Positions 1 through 8,167 of a DNA stretch of 50,651 bases are shown one piece after another. The DNA comes from Candidatus Nanoanaerosalina archaeon (GTDB lineage Archaea; Nanohalarchaeota; Nanosalinia; Nanosalinales; Nanoanaerosalinaceae). The notes beneath the pieces are model-generated. The model was not told the DNA's origin and did not search any database. It saw nothing but the letters and a program-made list of their open reading frames with translations. The first letter of the stretch is position 1. The number at the start of each line of letters is the position of its first letter. The stretch is taken from the NCBI GenBank assembly GCA_022729275.1, contig JALDAH010000001.1, positions 1 through 50,651 on the forward strand. The letters run 5' to 3'. A program made the translations under genes and the position numbers.

Positions 1-255
1 CTCAAGTTCTGTACCTTCCCATTCAAGTGAAAAGTTTGTGAGGTTTGCTGAAACGTTGACAGGGTGTTCATGGTAGGTTAATATCTGCGTAGTTCTCCCC
101 ACCTCTAACTCTTCGGGCATCAAAATGTTTGAGACAAGGTTGAAGGAACTTTGTCCGCTTTCAACACTTAAATCAGGGTTATTTCCAATAACTAGTCCTG
201 TTAAAAAAACAATGGTCAATAAAACTGTAAAAGTTCTAATATATTTCCTAGACAT
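1..255 (-). CDS. Secreted or membrane-anchored protein, N-terminal part only
   Basis: This is a minus-strand reading frame that starts with ATG at 255 and runs off the left edge, so only the first 85 residues are visible. Residues about 7-24 form one hydrophobic segment after a basic start (MSRKYIR), as in a signal peptide or N-terminal anchor. The following part is polar with several NxS/T sites and looks like a beta-rich extracellular domain. No family is recognised. It is divergent from the nitroreductase gene, with about 110 bases between them. Confidence 0.7.
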   Translation of the reverse strand, partial: MSRKYIRTFTVLLTIVFLTGLVIGNNPDLSVESGQSSFNLVSNILMPEELEVGRTTQILTYHEHPVNVSANLTNFSLEWEGTELE

Positions 256-364
256 TACTAACAACTTTGTTTATTATTGGTAAAACCTAATTTATACCTT
301 TTACGACTTTCCCTGAAAGATTTCAGGATAAAACTCAAAAAGATTCTATTAAACAATTAATTTC

Positions 365-853
365 ATGGATACGATAAAATGTATCAAGGAGAGAAGATCG
401 ATTCGAAACTACAAAGAAGAAAAAATTCCTGAAGAGGACATCAGAAAGATTCTTGACTGTGCAAGGCATGCACCATCTGCCAACAACAAACAGCCTTGGG
501 AATTCGTGGTTGTGGAAAACGATGAACTGCTGGAAGAACTTGGAAGTATCTGCAGTTACGGAAAGTTCATAGAGAACTGCTCTCATTGCATAATCGTTCT
601 TGGGAAAAAAGGCGAGAAGTATTTCCTTGAAGATGGGTGTGCAGCTACAATGAACATACTGTTATCTGTTAATGCGCTCGGCTATGGAAGTTGCTGGGTT
701 GCTGGTCATGGAAAAAAATATGAGCAAGAAGTTCTTGAAGCATTAAAAAAGAAGGAAAAGAAACTTGTGTCTATTTTACCGATTGGAGTACCCAATGAAA
801 AACCTGGAAAAAATAAGAAACCTCTTGAAAAAGTTACTGAATGGGTTAAATGA
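365..853 (+). CDS. Nitroreductase family FMN oxidoreductase
   Basis: This 162-residue protein belongs to the FMN-dependent nitroreductase fold, which moves electrons from NAD(P)H to nitro, quinone or other acceptors. The RRSIRNY motif near residue 10 is the usual FMN-phosphate contact. PSANNKQPW near residue 40 and GYGSCWVAG near residue 115 match the flavin and dimer-interface motifs. At about 160 residues it is the short form common in anaerobes. Four cysteines lie in the middle of the chain (ICS, ENCSHC, DGCA), and the segment between them is shortened. The real acceptor cannot be told from sequence. The gene stands alone, with no operon partner. Confidence 0.85.
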   Translation: MDTIKCIKERRSIRNYKEEKIPEEDIRKILDCARHAPSANNKQPWEFVVVENDELLEELGSICSYGKFIENCSHCIIVLGKKGEKYFLEDGCAATMNILLSVNALGYGSCWVAGHGKKYEQEVLEALKKKEKKLVSILPIGVPNEKPGKNKKPLEKVTEWVK

Positions 854-947
854 TCTTAAAATCAATTAATCTTCATATCAGCCTTATTATAAGGAAAAAA
901 AGGATAAAAAGGAAAAACACAGTAAAAACTCTTTGAAGCTCTCCATC

Positions 948-1379
948 TCATTCAGCCCTAAAATATTTAGCAGAGATGCTTTCCAATACTTTCTCCACGT
1001 CATTTTCCAAACTTCCAAGATCTTCGTAAAACATAAGGTGGGATCCGCATTTACAGTCGGAGCAGCCAAATTTCCCGATTGACTTCCCGGAAAGTTTCTG
1101 GGCTAGAGAACATTCGATTTTTTCTCCGGGTATCCTGTAAACCATTGTCAACTCTGAATGATTGTTCCCGTTCAGATAATCAATATGCCAGTGTCTCTTA
1201 TTATTATCTCCATTTACAACTTTTCTATGTCTATTTATTCTCTTGAATCCTCCGGGACCAAAAGCTGAACCGATATAAGTGTAAAAACCTCTTTCCAAAC
1301 TAATATTTCCAAGACTTCCAACATTTACCTCACAGCTGTCTTTCAAGTTCAAAACAAGAATGTATGTGCCTTTTTCCAT
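948..1379 (-). CDS. DUF123 GIY-YIG-like (Uri-type) nuclease-domain protein
   Basis: The 143-residue product fits the archaeal/bacterial DUF123 family, which has a GIY-YIG fold and is often annotated as a Uri-superfamily endonuclease. The GIY...YIG signature appears as GFYTYIGSA near residue 31, followed by RINRH and a conserved HWHIDYL segment near residue 64. A CSDCKCGSHL segment near residue 106 carries cysteines and a histidine seen in this family. A role in DNA processing is inferred only from the fold. The start lies one base after the stop of the upstream membrane-protein gene (TAAG then ATG), so the two are probably cotranscribed. Confidence 0.8.
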   Translation of the reverse strand: MEKGTYILVLNLKDSCEVNVGSLGNISLERGFYTYIGSAFGPGGFKRINRHRKVVNGDNNKRHWHIDYLNGNNHSELTMVYRIPGEKIECSLAQKLSGKSIGKFGCSDCKCGSHLMFYEDLGSLENDVEKVLESISAKYFRAE

Positions 1380-1380
1380 C

Positions 1381-1917
1381 TTAATCGCTCACAACTCCTA
1401 CTTCACATTTGTTCTCAGATTCCTTTGAGGAAATGTAAAAAACCGAAAATGTCAGAAATATAATTGATAGGAAGTTGATCTCAAAACCATAGAAAGGTAG
1501 GAAACTTAGACCCATTGAAAATCCGAATAAGGACAGGATACTTGCAGTGCATGCAGGACAGCCCGTAAAAACTAGACCTATAAACGCTCCTGGAGTCGCA
1601 ACTAATCCGTCAAATGAAAAGTTCTTCTTGATCAACAAGAAGTTGAAACCTAATAGAAAAGAAGTGATCAACGTTATTGAAACACGATGCCAGTGATGGT
1701 ATAAACCGTAATGAATTATTGAATTGATAAGTTCAAATGGCAGATAATAAATACCTGATTCGAAAATTGCTGTTGAAATCCTTGATGAGTTGTCTATGAT
1801 CGCTATAACCGAATAGGCTATAGACGAGAAAAAAATCAGAAAAATCAGGTTGCCCTTATCCTTTAATTTTTGTAGAATGTTTTCAATATTCTTCCGGCTG
1901 AAAAAATTTCCAACCAT
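1381..1917 (-). CDS. Multi-pass membrane protein with intramembrane CPAC motif
   Basis: This 178-residue protein is not recognised. It has about five hydrophobic helices, at residues 25-42, 55-70, 78-96, 105-135 and 145-163. The notable feature is TGCPACTASI near residue 117, a CxxC pair at the edge of a membrane helix preceded by a glycine-rich GAFIGLVFTG turn. CxxC in a membrane helix suggests metal binding or thiol redox chemistry, but this is inference. The C-terminus is cytoplasmic-looking and charged and carries another cysteine. It is the first gene of a two-gene unit with the DUF123 protein. Confidence 0.65.
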   Translation of the reverse strand: MVGNFFSRKNIENILQKLKDKGNLIFLIFFSSIAYSVIAIIDNSSRISTAIFESGIYYLPFELINSIIHYGLYHHWHRVSITLITSFLLGFNFLLIKKNFSFDGLVATPGAFIGLVFTGCPACTASILSLFGFSMGLSFLPFYGFEINFLSIIFLTFSVFYISSKESENKCEVGVVSD

Positions 1918-2013
1918 AAAAATAGTTTGCTAATATAAAGATTAATAAGTTTGTGTAGAATATATAAACTGGTTTACACAGTCTTAAAAAAGATTCCAAC
2001 GGGTGGAAGAATA

Positions 2014-2229
2014 TTAGTCTTCCCCGTTTCCATGGTCATGAGCTTTGTGCTGTTCCTGGATATCCTTAATTATTTCCTGAGCTTTTTCGTTGATCTCTTC
2101 CTGATCAACAATGTCCTTGTCAACAAGTACCCCTAGAAGTGCGTTCATTGTCAGTTCAAGGTTTCCAATTTTCTGTTGAATCGCCTGCATTATCTGCTGC
2201 TGGCTGGGCTGATTTTGATTTTCTGCCAT
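2014..2229 (-). CDS. Small glutamine-rich helical protein, unknown function
   Basis: This encodes 71 residues starting MAENQNQPSQQQ. The start at 2229 is chosen over an upstream in-frame start because TTAGGTGAAAAA precedes it, the GGTG ribosome site used elsewhere in this window. The N-terminus is Gln/Asn-rich and low complexity. Residues 15-60 look like an amphipathic helical hairpin, and the end is His/Asp-rich (HKAHDHGNGED), which could bind metal. No family is recognised. The composition recalls small chaperone or adaptor proteins, but no function is claimed. Confidence 0.6.
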   Translation of the reverse strand: MAENQNQPSQQQIMQAIQQKIGNLELTMNALLGVLVDKDIVDQEEINEKAQEIIKDIQEQHKAHDHGNGED

Positions 2230-2348
2230 TTTTTCACCTAAGCGGTTTTTTCCCTCCAAGGTTTTTAATAGTTGGTGTGTACTGGAAAAAGAACAGATAT
2301 TTTAGATTAATGGCCTAAGTCTTTGATAGATCTTTTGAGGAAAACAAA

Positions 2349-2420
2349 AGCCCGGTGGTGTAGTGGTCAATCATACGAGGTTCTGGGCCTCGTGACTCTG
2401 GTTCGAATCCAGGCCGGGCT
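2349..2420 (+). tRNA. tRNA-Gln(CTG)
   Basis: A complete 72-base cloverleaf is readable. The acceptor arms AGCCCGG and CCGGGCT pair fully. The anticodon stem CGAGG/CCTCG encloses the loop TTCTGGG, giving anticodon CUG for glutamine codon CAG. The T loop is TTCGAAT. No intron is present, and CCA is not encoded. An oligo-T stretch lies some 50 bases downstream. Confidence 0.95.
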
Positions 2421-2493
2421 ATACTTTATTGTCAATTCGAATTGATCGTGTGTCTTCTGTTAATCTCTAAAATTTTTTTTGAACCCTAAAAAC

Positions 2494-3306
2494 CTATTCT
2501 CTTATAAATTCTCCATAAGAAACAGCTGAAGCCATCAACATAGTGGCTCCCAGCAGTTCCAAGCTTTCCTCAAGAAAACTGTCTATAAACCTATACCTTA
2601 CGTCCATGAAGCCATTTGATGCTTGTTCAGCCAACCTTTCATCCGTCTCTTCGTAAAGTTCTCTCAGTTCCTCTCCACCTATATAGACCGTTGCTTCATA
2701 AAATCCGTTACCTATTATCCTGTTGATAGGTGTCAGATCAGCAGGACCTGATAAAAAAACAGCTGTTCCATAAAACAAAAATCCTAATGCCAGGAGAATC
2801 GCTGTTAACCTGCTTTTCTTTATGAGTTTTCCGTATCTGATAACAGCGTATACAGGTAGAAAAGCTATAGCTCCGAAGTAAAGTGTCTCAAGTACATTGA
2901 GTGTCCCCCATTCGAAAGAAAGGTATTCTCTAAGTACAAAGTGTCTAATGTTACCTGCATCCTCCATAAGCATCATTACTGAAACTACACCGAAGATAAG
3001 CCAGAAAATACCTTCTTTTTTCCTGTCTCTTTCATCAAGTCTTCCATACAATACGCCACATGTAACAGCGAAGATACCGAGAAAAAACCATTGAAACATC
3101 TCTACAGGAGCTCTTTCCTTGAAAAGAAAATCAAATAAAAAAGGTACATTCAACCCAGAATAAATCTCTCTAGTGCCAAAAACGTTCAGTACATCTGAAA
3201 ATAAGACCATCAACCAGAAAACAACGAGAACTCCAACACCCAATCCAACGAAGTGTTTGTAACTTACTTCAAATTTCTTACCCATATTTGAACTTATGAT
3301 TGGCAT
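2494..3306 (-). CDS. Integral membrane protein, unknown function
   Basis: The product has 270 residues and about six hydrophobic helices, with a short basic N-terminus. Charged residues sit next to or inside helices: MLMEDAGNIRHF near residue 115 and SFLEESLELLGA near residue 247. Such buried acidic and basic residues suggest a functional core rather than a simple anchor. An AVFLSGPADLTPINR loop near residue 180 precedes a charged soluble segment. I know of no named family with this pattern. The ATG at 3306 is preferred over the in-frame TTG just before it. The gene follows tRNA-Gln on the opposite strand. Confidence 0.65.
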   Translation of the reverse strand: MPIISSNMGKKFEVSYKHFVGLGVGVLVVFWLMVLFSDVLNVFGTREIYSGLNVPFLFDFLFKERAPVEMFQWFFLGIFAVTCGVLYGRLDERDRKKEGIFWLIFGVVSVMMLMEDAGNIRHFVLREYLSFEWGTLNVLETLYFGAIAFLPVYAVIRYGKLIKKSRLTAILLALGFLFYGTAVFLSGPADLTPINRIIGNGFYEATVYIGGEELRELYEETDERLAEQASNGFMDVRYRFIDSFLEESLELLGATMLMASAVSYGEFIRE

Positions 3307-3348
3307 CAAAGTTTTTTATTAGTAAAATAAAGGAAAAAAAGAGATGCT

Positions 3349-4329
3349 TCACTGTAAAAGTTGACTGTGTTCTCCAAGCAATGAATCCCTTACCTCTGCA
3401 TTTTTTAGCCTAGCCTTCTGGTCAACGATTGAACCTTCGACAGTGGAGTCTTCAATCCTTGCTTCCGGAAACACTATACAGTCTTTTAACTGACAATTCC
3501 TCACTTCTGCTCCAGCCATAACGTACACGTTTCCTTCCATCTTGGTATTTTCTGTTCTTCCCTCAACTATCTGTTGACCCATTCCATGAACTGCCTGGTG
3601 GGCTTCGAGGTAACCTTCTCTTGTACCTACATCAACCCATTCACCCTTGAAAGGAAAACCTTTGAAAGTTCTTTCGTTGTGAGCCCATTCTATAAGTCTT
3701 CCAGGTTCATCTAGGTACTGTTCAGCTGGTATGTCAGTCTTTGAGAAGTGCTCCTCGTATAGGTTAAAAATATCTAGGTCTTTCTCTGGGAAGAAGTAGC
3801 AAGCTGTGGATGCGAGTGTTGAATTTGGATTCTCGGGTTTCTCCTGAAAACCTATGATCTCGTTGTTCCCGTTTGTCTCAACAACTCCGAAGGAAGTGGC
3901 TTTCTCTTTCGAGTCAAGGTCATAACATGCGAGTGCAGGATATCCGTTTACCTCATCCAAAAATTCCTTTATGTCAAGAGAATAGTAGTTGTCTCCTCCG
4001 ATTATAACATAGTCATCGGAAGGTTTTTGATCCAATAAGTTGATCATAGCTCCTATTGTACCTGGTTTCTCCTCTTCACAGTCCTGGTCCTCAACCACGA
4101 CTTCGACAACACCTTCATAACCAAAATCATTTACATACTCCCTGAAATCGTCTCCAAACTTCTTGTTGGTAGAAATAAATATCTCTTCTATGTTCTCATT
4201 TTCAGCAAGATCTTTTATAATAAAATCTATGATCGGTCTTCCGTTTATAGGTAATAGTGGTTTTGCTCTGTTTTTCGTTATGGGCCAAAGCCTTGTTGCA
4301 TGTCCTCCCGCTAATACTATTGCTCTCAT
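3349..4329 (-). CDS. Sugar-phosphate nucleotidyltransferase (glucose-1-P or mannose-1-P type)
   Basis: This 326-residue enzyme joins a sugar 1-phosphate to an NTP to make an NDP-sugar. The N-terminal Rossmann-like domain opens with the signature MRAIVLAGGHATRLWPIT and KPLLPINGRP. A metal-binding IIGGDNYY segment lies near residue 110, and GFQEKPENP near 165 is the usual sugar-binding region. Residues from about 245 form left-handed beta-helix hexapeptides (for example VYVMAGAEVRNCQLKDCIV). The start at 4329 is set by AAGGTG 12 bases upstream. NTP and sugar specificity are not readable. With the mutases and GlmU-like gene nearby, it probably serves surface-glycan synthesis (inference). Confidence 0.85.
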   Translation of the reverse strand: MRAIVLAGGHATRLWPITKNRAKPLLPINGRPIIDFIIKDLAENENIEEIFISTNKKFGDDFREYVNDFGYEGVVEVVVEDQDCEEEKPGTIGAMINLLDQKPSDDYVIIGGDNYYSLDIKEFLDEVNGYPALACYDLDSKEKATSFGVVETNGNNEIIGFQEKPENPNSTLASTACYFFPEKDLDIFNLYEEHFSKTDIPAEQYLDEPGRLIEWAHNERTFKGFPFKGEWVDVGTREGYLEAHQAVHGMGQQIVEGRTENTKMEGNVYVMAGAEVRNCQLKDCIVFPEARIEDSTVEGSIVDQKARLKNAEVRDSLLGEHSQLLQ

Positions 4330-4433
4330 AGATAGATACACCTTAACGTATCAAAAAATGTATTACGTTATATTATTCATTCGAAAACCTTCTTTAAATA
4401 ATTTCTGTATAAGAAATAAAAGAAAAAAAAAGA

Positions 4434-5765
4434 TCAGGCGAAGATTTCTTCGTGGATGTTTTCAGGAGACAAGAAATCCTTCTCCATCCCTATGTTTCCA
4501 TCTTCAAGATCTTTTATAGCGTGTTCAAAATCCTCCATCTTCACCTTTAAATCAGTCAAATCATCTCCCCTGTAAATAGCAGATAAAGCTGACTGTTTGG
4601 CTATCTGTTCTATGTCTCTACCACTTACCTGATCAGGCATCTTGTCAACTATCTCCCAAATATCAACATCATCATCTATGTCGAATTTTCTCGTGTGCAC
4701 CTGTAATATCTCCTTCTTGGCGTTATTATCAGGCATGCTTACCTCTATAGCTGAACATCTGTTGATTATAGCAGGATCAATTATAGATGGTTTGTTGGTT
4801 GCAAAAATGGAAACAACGTTCTGATTTCCTTCTTCTTTTCCAAGACCATCAAGTTCTGATAGAAGCTGCGACATCGTTCTTTCAACTTCTTCTCCTCCAT
4901 GTCTACGGTTCTCCTGTCTTTTTTTGGCTATAGAATCAATCTCATCAATAAATACTATGGCAGGTCTATCACTACTTCTTGCCTGGTCATAAAGTCTCCT
5001 AACCTTTTTGGCTCCCTCTCCAATAAACTTTTCAACGAGCTGAGGACCGTTTATCATGAACATATCGGCCTCGTACTCGTTCGCAAGAGCCTTGACCATC
5101 AAGGTTTTACCTGTCCCTGGAGGACCTACAAGCATCAAACTTTTATCTAGATCAACACCCCACTTCTCGATCACTTCACGTCTTTCTTTCTCTAGCTGGA
5201 TTCCAACGTTCCTCCTAAGAGTCTGTATAACATCATCAAGTCCTCCTATATCCTGAAATGTCTTAGAAGTATTGATGCATTCAAAATCAGGATCCTTTCT
5301 CTTCTTCAGAACATCTATTATCTGAAAGTTTTGAGGGTTCAAAGCAACCTCGGTGCCAACGGTGAGGTTCCTTTGAGATAAATGACTGGGGAATCTCACA
5401 CCGTACTCTCCTTTCTGTGCGGACTGAGGTTCTACCCATATCCAGTCCCCTTCATACTCCTTGACTATAATACCTCTGAGAACTGTTGGGTGTTTTCGAC
5501 TATCTTTCTTGCTCTTTTTAGAATTTTTCACCATTTCCACCCTGTCCGACTTTTTCTTGGAATTTATCTTAGATGCTAATTTTTTAATATGTTCTTTGTA
5601 AAATTTTTCATCCTTCTTTCCATCAAGAGAATTATTGTAATACTTCAAAAGGTTTTTTAAATCCGATGATTCCTCCACAGCTTCCCTGATTTTTTTAAGT
5701 TCCTCATCGGATATCTCACCATCAAGAATTTCCTCCCTGATATCGGGTTCTTTCGACATATACAT
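4434..5765 (-). CDS. PAN-like AAA+ proteasomal ATPase (divergent)
   Basis: The 443-residue protein has a polar N-terminus, a small OB-like beta domain at about 92-150 and one AAA+ module. GPPGTGKT near residue 215 is Walker A, IVFIDEID near 273 is Walker B, and QLVEKFIGEGA near 245 matches the pore loop of proteasome-activating nucleotidase. The second region of homology reads TNKPSIIDPAIINRCSAIEV, so the usual RPGRFDR arginine-finger segment is missing or altered. There is no clear N-terminal coiled coil. The last three residues are IFA, close to the hydrophobic-Tyr-X tail that docks on 20S rings. A role unfolding substrates for the proteasome is likely but not certain. A second in-frame ATG at 5759 is also possible. 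A TTTAAATAATTTAA box lies just upstream. Confidence 0.75.
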   Translation of the reverse strand: MYMSKEPDIREEILDGEISDEELKKIREAVEESSDLKNLLKYYNNSLDGKKDEKFYKEHIKKLASKINSKKKSDRVEMVKNSKKSKKDSRKHPTVLRGIIVKEYEGDWIWVEPQSAQKGEYGVRFPSHLSQRNLTVGTEVALNPQNFQIIDVLKKRKDPDFECINTSKTFQDIGGLDDVIQTLRRNVGIQLEKERREVIEKWGVDLDKSLMLVGPPGTGKTLMVKALANEYEADMFMINGPQLVEKFIGEGAKKVRRLYDQARSSDRPAIVFIDEIDSIAKKRQENRRHGGEEVERTMSQLLSELDGLGKEEGNQNVVSIFATNKPSIIDPAIINRCSAIEVSMPDNNAKKEILQVHTRKFDIDDDVDIWEIVDKMPDQVSGRDIEQIAKQSALSAIYRGDDLTDLKVKMEDFEHAIKDLEDGNIGMEKDFLSPENIHEEIFA

Positions 5766-5833
5766 TCATTACCATTAAATTATTTAAATTTGGAGTAACT
5801 CACTAGAAAACTTAACATTTATAATATTTGAAC

Positions 5834-7090
5834 CTACTGTAAGAACTCTATCTCAGGTTTTTCTATCTCTGTTGTACAGACACCATCATCACAGATACCC
5901 ATACACTCGTCATCATCATCACAACCTGTGTTCGGAGGCTGTACAAATTTTACTGTATCCATGTATCGGATATTTGAATTTCCTATGATATCTATAGCCT
6001 GAACATATAGATTGACTTCCTCATATTCAGATGAAGTGTAATCATACTTTATGGTATCTCCGTTCTCAAGGCCGCTTTCACTGTATATCTCGTTATTACA
6101 CTGGTTGTCCTTACAGAACTTAACATCTCTCAGTGGATAAAGAACAGAGTTATCTGAGAAATCTGCTTCGAAACCGTTCTCATTATAATTAGGTCCATCC
6201 ATCCGGGGATAAATATCCTGACCTATCTCCATCTTAAATTCTACGGATTCACCTGTAACAAAAGTGTCATCCGAAACACATTCTCCGGTATAACAATCTA
6301 TACGTGGGTAATAAGAGTGGTCTGTTATATTAAGGTATATGTCCAGTTTTGAATGTTCATTTGAATCTCCGAAAAGATGTGAGTTAACAGTCGAGTAATC
6401 ATTTGCGTGTCTATTAGTTGCAAATGAGATAAGTCTGAAACAGGTATCCTCATTCAGACAATCATTTTCGAACTCAGAACCGGAAAGATATTCTTCTTTC
6501 CCTGTCCTCATATCATAATGTGCTGCATCTCCGGTTGAAGTGTTGTATCTAAGAACCTCCGATATCTCAAAAGGGGTCTTATCAATATCTTCCACCGCTT
6601 CAGGCACAAATCCCATGCAAACAGATCTGTCAGTACCATAATCTCCGGGTGTACCAGCATGACCTCCATATGCTCCATCTTCAAAGTTTCTGTAATCTTC
6701 AGAGATGGATAACACATTTCTAGTTCTCTCATGACAACCTACATCGTTATCCTGGTAATAATCAACGTGGAAATAACTATTTACAATTCTTGTGTAAAAC
6801 TCATCAACTCCGTGTTCGTCAATACCCTTTACATCTGCTCCATCGAAGAAAGAATCATCCAGACAGACAGCTCTGTCTCTTGCAAGTGACTTATCATCCA
6901 TATTCTTGATGTGAGATCCGTACTCATCATAATCATCTGTATAGGATGTTAAAAGAAAAACTTTTGTCTCATCATCACCACAGCTACCATCATCATTAAC
7001 AGTCTGAATACCTATTATAATACTTGCTCCTACTATAAAAACAAGTAAGAACACCAGAAAATGTCTGTTCCGTACAATTATTTTTTCCAT
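5834..7090 (-). CDS. Secreted, membrane-anchored, Asp- and Cys-rich protein
   Basis: This 418-residue protein has one N-terminal hydrophobic helix (residues about 9-27) after a basic start. The rest is a large extracellular part that is rich in Asp, Tyr, Asn and Cys. Cysteines are spaced as for disulfide-bonded loops, and the C-terminal TGCDDDDECMGICDDGVC near residue 390 resembles a small EGF- or knottin-like cysteine knot. The middle has repeated beta-like segments (VEFKMEIGQ, DTIKYDYTS, VNLYVQAID) that may be Ig-like. No enzyme motif is seen. Its ATG overlaps the TGA of the next upstream gene as TGATG, so translation is coupled. No family is recognised. Confidence 0.75.
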   Translation of the reverse strand: MEKIIVRNRHFLVFLLVFIVGASIIIGIQTVNDDGSCGDDETKVFLLTSYTDDYDEYGSHIKNMDDKSLARDRAVCLDDSFFDGADVKGIDEHGVDEFYTRIVNSYFHVDYYQDNDVGCHERTRNVLSISEDYRNFEDGAYGGHAGTPGDYGTDRSVCMGFVPEAVEDIDKTPFEISEVLRYNTSTGDAAHYDMRTGKEEYLSGSEFENDCLNEDTCFRLISFATNRHANDYSTVNSHLFGDSNEHSKLDIYLNITDHSYYPRIDCYTGECVSDDTFVTGESVEFKMEIGQDIYPRMDGPNYNENGFEADFSDNSVLYPLRDVKFCKDNQCNNEIYSESGLENGDTIKYDYTSSEYEEVNLYVQAIDIIGNSNIRYMDTVKFVQPPNTGCDDDDECMGICDDGVCTTEIEKPEIEFLQ

Positions 7091-7494
7091 CACCAGATCA
7101 CCCTTAAACTGTCCTCTCCCTCAATCTCGTATTCGTTACCCTCAACTCTGAAAACACCTTCAAAGTCATATTCACCTTGTCGGTGTGTACTAAAATCATA
7201 TGTTACTGATTCGCCTGTTGAAACTCCATAAAACTCGTACAGTTTACCATCAATCTCATCTATTATGTAAACTGAACCCTCGTAGTCTCCAAATATTTCT
7301 AGAGTGACTTTCGTATTCGCCAGGACAAAATTCTCCTCATACTCTATGCTTCTAACAACTTCAACATCTGGTCTTGAAAAAAAACCTATATAGGTAATTA
7401 ATCCTATAAGCAAAAGACAAATAAGGGAAAGAACTGCATGTGTGGATCTCCTGTTAAGAAGATCAGGTTTTTTTCGGATATCTCTCTCAGACAT
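7090..7494 (-). CDS. Membrane-anchored extracellular beta-domain protein
   Basis: The product is 134 residues. It has a basic cytoplasmic N-terminus (SERDIRKKPDLLNRRS), one membrane helix at about 19-40 and a roughly 90-residue extracellular domain of alternating beta segments (VTLEIFGDYEGSVYIID, YDFSTHRQGEYDFEGVFRV). This looks like an Ig or CARDB-like fold. It is the first gene of a two-gene unit, and its stop overlaps the start of the Cys-rich partner by one base. The pair may form one cell-surface assembly. Function is unknown. Confidence 0.7.
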   Translation of the reverse strand: MSERDIRKKPDLLNRRSTHAVLSLICLLLIGLITYIGFFSRPDVEVVRSIEYEENFVLANTKVTLEIFGDYEGSVYIIDEIDGKLYEFYGVSTGESVTYDFSTHRQGEYDFEGVFRVEGNEYEIEGEDSLRVIW

Positions 7495-7560
7495 AAAAAT
7501 TACTCTAGATAAATTTGCGTATAACTATTATATAAAAATTTTAATAAGTGAATTTAAACA

Positions 7561-7658
7561 CGGACCCGGAGGGATTTGAACCCTCGACCTACAGCTTTCT
7601 CCTACAATAAAAAAATTATTAGGAGGCTGTCGCTCTATCCGGGCTGAGCTACGGGCCC
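7561..7658 (-). tRNA. tRNA-Arg(CCT) with 23-base intron
   Basis: On the minus strand the acceptor arms GGGCCCG and CGGGTCC pair (one G-U), with discriminator G at 7561. The D-arm segment GCTC...GAGC and T loop TTCAAAT are standard. The anticodon stem is ACAGC/GCTGT. The loop reads C-T-CCT-A, then an intron at 7597-7619, then A. This is the canonical archaeal site after position 37. CTCCT before the intron can pair with AGGAG near its end, leaving short bulges at both cuts as in a bulge-helix-bulge for the splicing endonuclease. The mature length is 75 bases. It decodes AGG, a common arginine codon here. A TATA-like TTTATAAAAAT lies near 7687-7697. Confidence 0.92.
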
Positions 7659-7700
7659 TTTTTTTCCGTTAAAATTCATCTTCAGGATTTTTATAAATTG

Positions 7701-8057
7701 TTATATGTCGTAAAAAAAGTCTTTATCAGAACCCACCAAAGAATAAAAATCTTCTTTACCTATAAAAACTTCGCAAAACTCTTTGTACGTACTTTCCATA
7801 TCATTTTTTGAACCATCGGTTGTCACCAAAGTAGTTATCTCAGAGGCTAATTTGTCAAGGTCTTCATCTCCTTTTATTTCTTTTGATAAATAACCTCTTT
7901 GACTATGTAGGTATTGAGAAACAGCTGGTTGTGTTATCTCAAGTAGTTCAGCTATTTCATTCTGGGTATATCCTCTATCATATAGTTTTTCCGCTACAAC
8001 TTTTCTGAGAGCTGGAAGTACTTTTTCAATCATTGGTTCTGTGACCGGGTTCAACAT
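7701..8057 (-). CDS. Helix-turn-helix transcriptional regulator (COG2522-like)
   Basis: About 118 residues from MLNPVTEPMIEKVLPALR. A helix-turn-helix is clear at residues 20-55: GYTQNEIAELLEITQPAVSQ, with the recognition helix following TQPAVSQYL. This matches the archaeal Xre-like family in which a conserved VLPALR helix precedes the DNA-binding unit. The C-terminal half is an unidentified helical domain. The frame continues upstream to 8177, and a start at 8096 (MVRVKT) is possible. I prefer 8057 because family members begin close to the VLPA segment. It is divergent from the GlmU-like operon and may control it (inference from position). Confidence 0.7.
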   Translation of the reverse strand: MLNPVTEPMIEKVLPALRKVVAEKLYDRGYTQNEIAELLEITQPAVSQYLHSQRGYLSKEIKGDEDLDKLASEITTLVTTDGSKNDMESTYKEFCEVFIGKEDFYSLVGSDKDFFYDI

Positions 8058-8167
8058 ACATGTGTATAACGCGGTTATAGTTTTAACTCTTACCATGAAA
8101 GATAGAACCAAAAAGTGTTCAGAAACATATTTAGTAAAAAGCAGACAAAATATTCGTTGGTAGTAAG

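Noticed and set aside
1951..2136. 61-codon plus-strand frame
   Set aside because: It is mostly antisense to the small Gln-rich gene, which has a good ribosome site.
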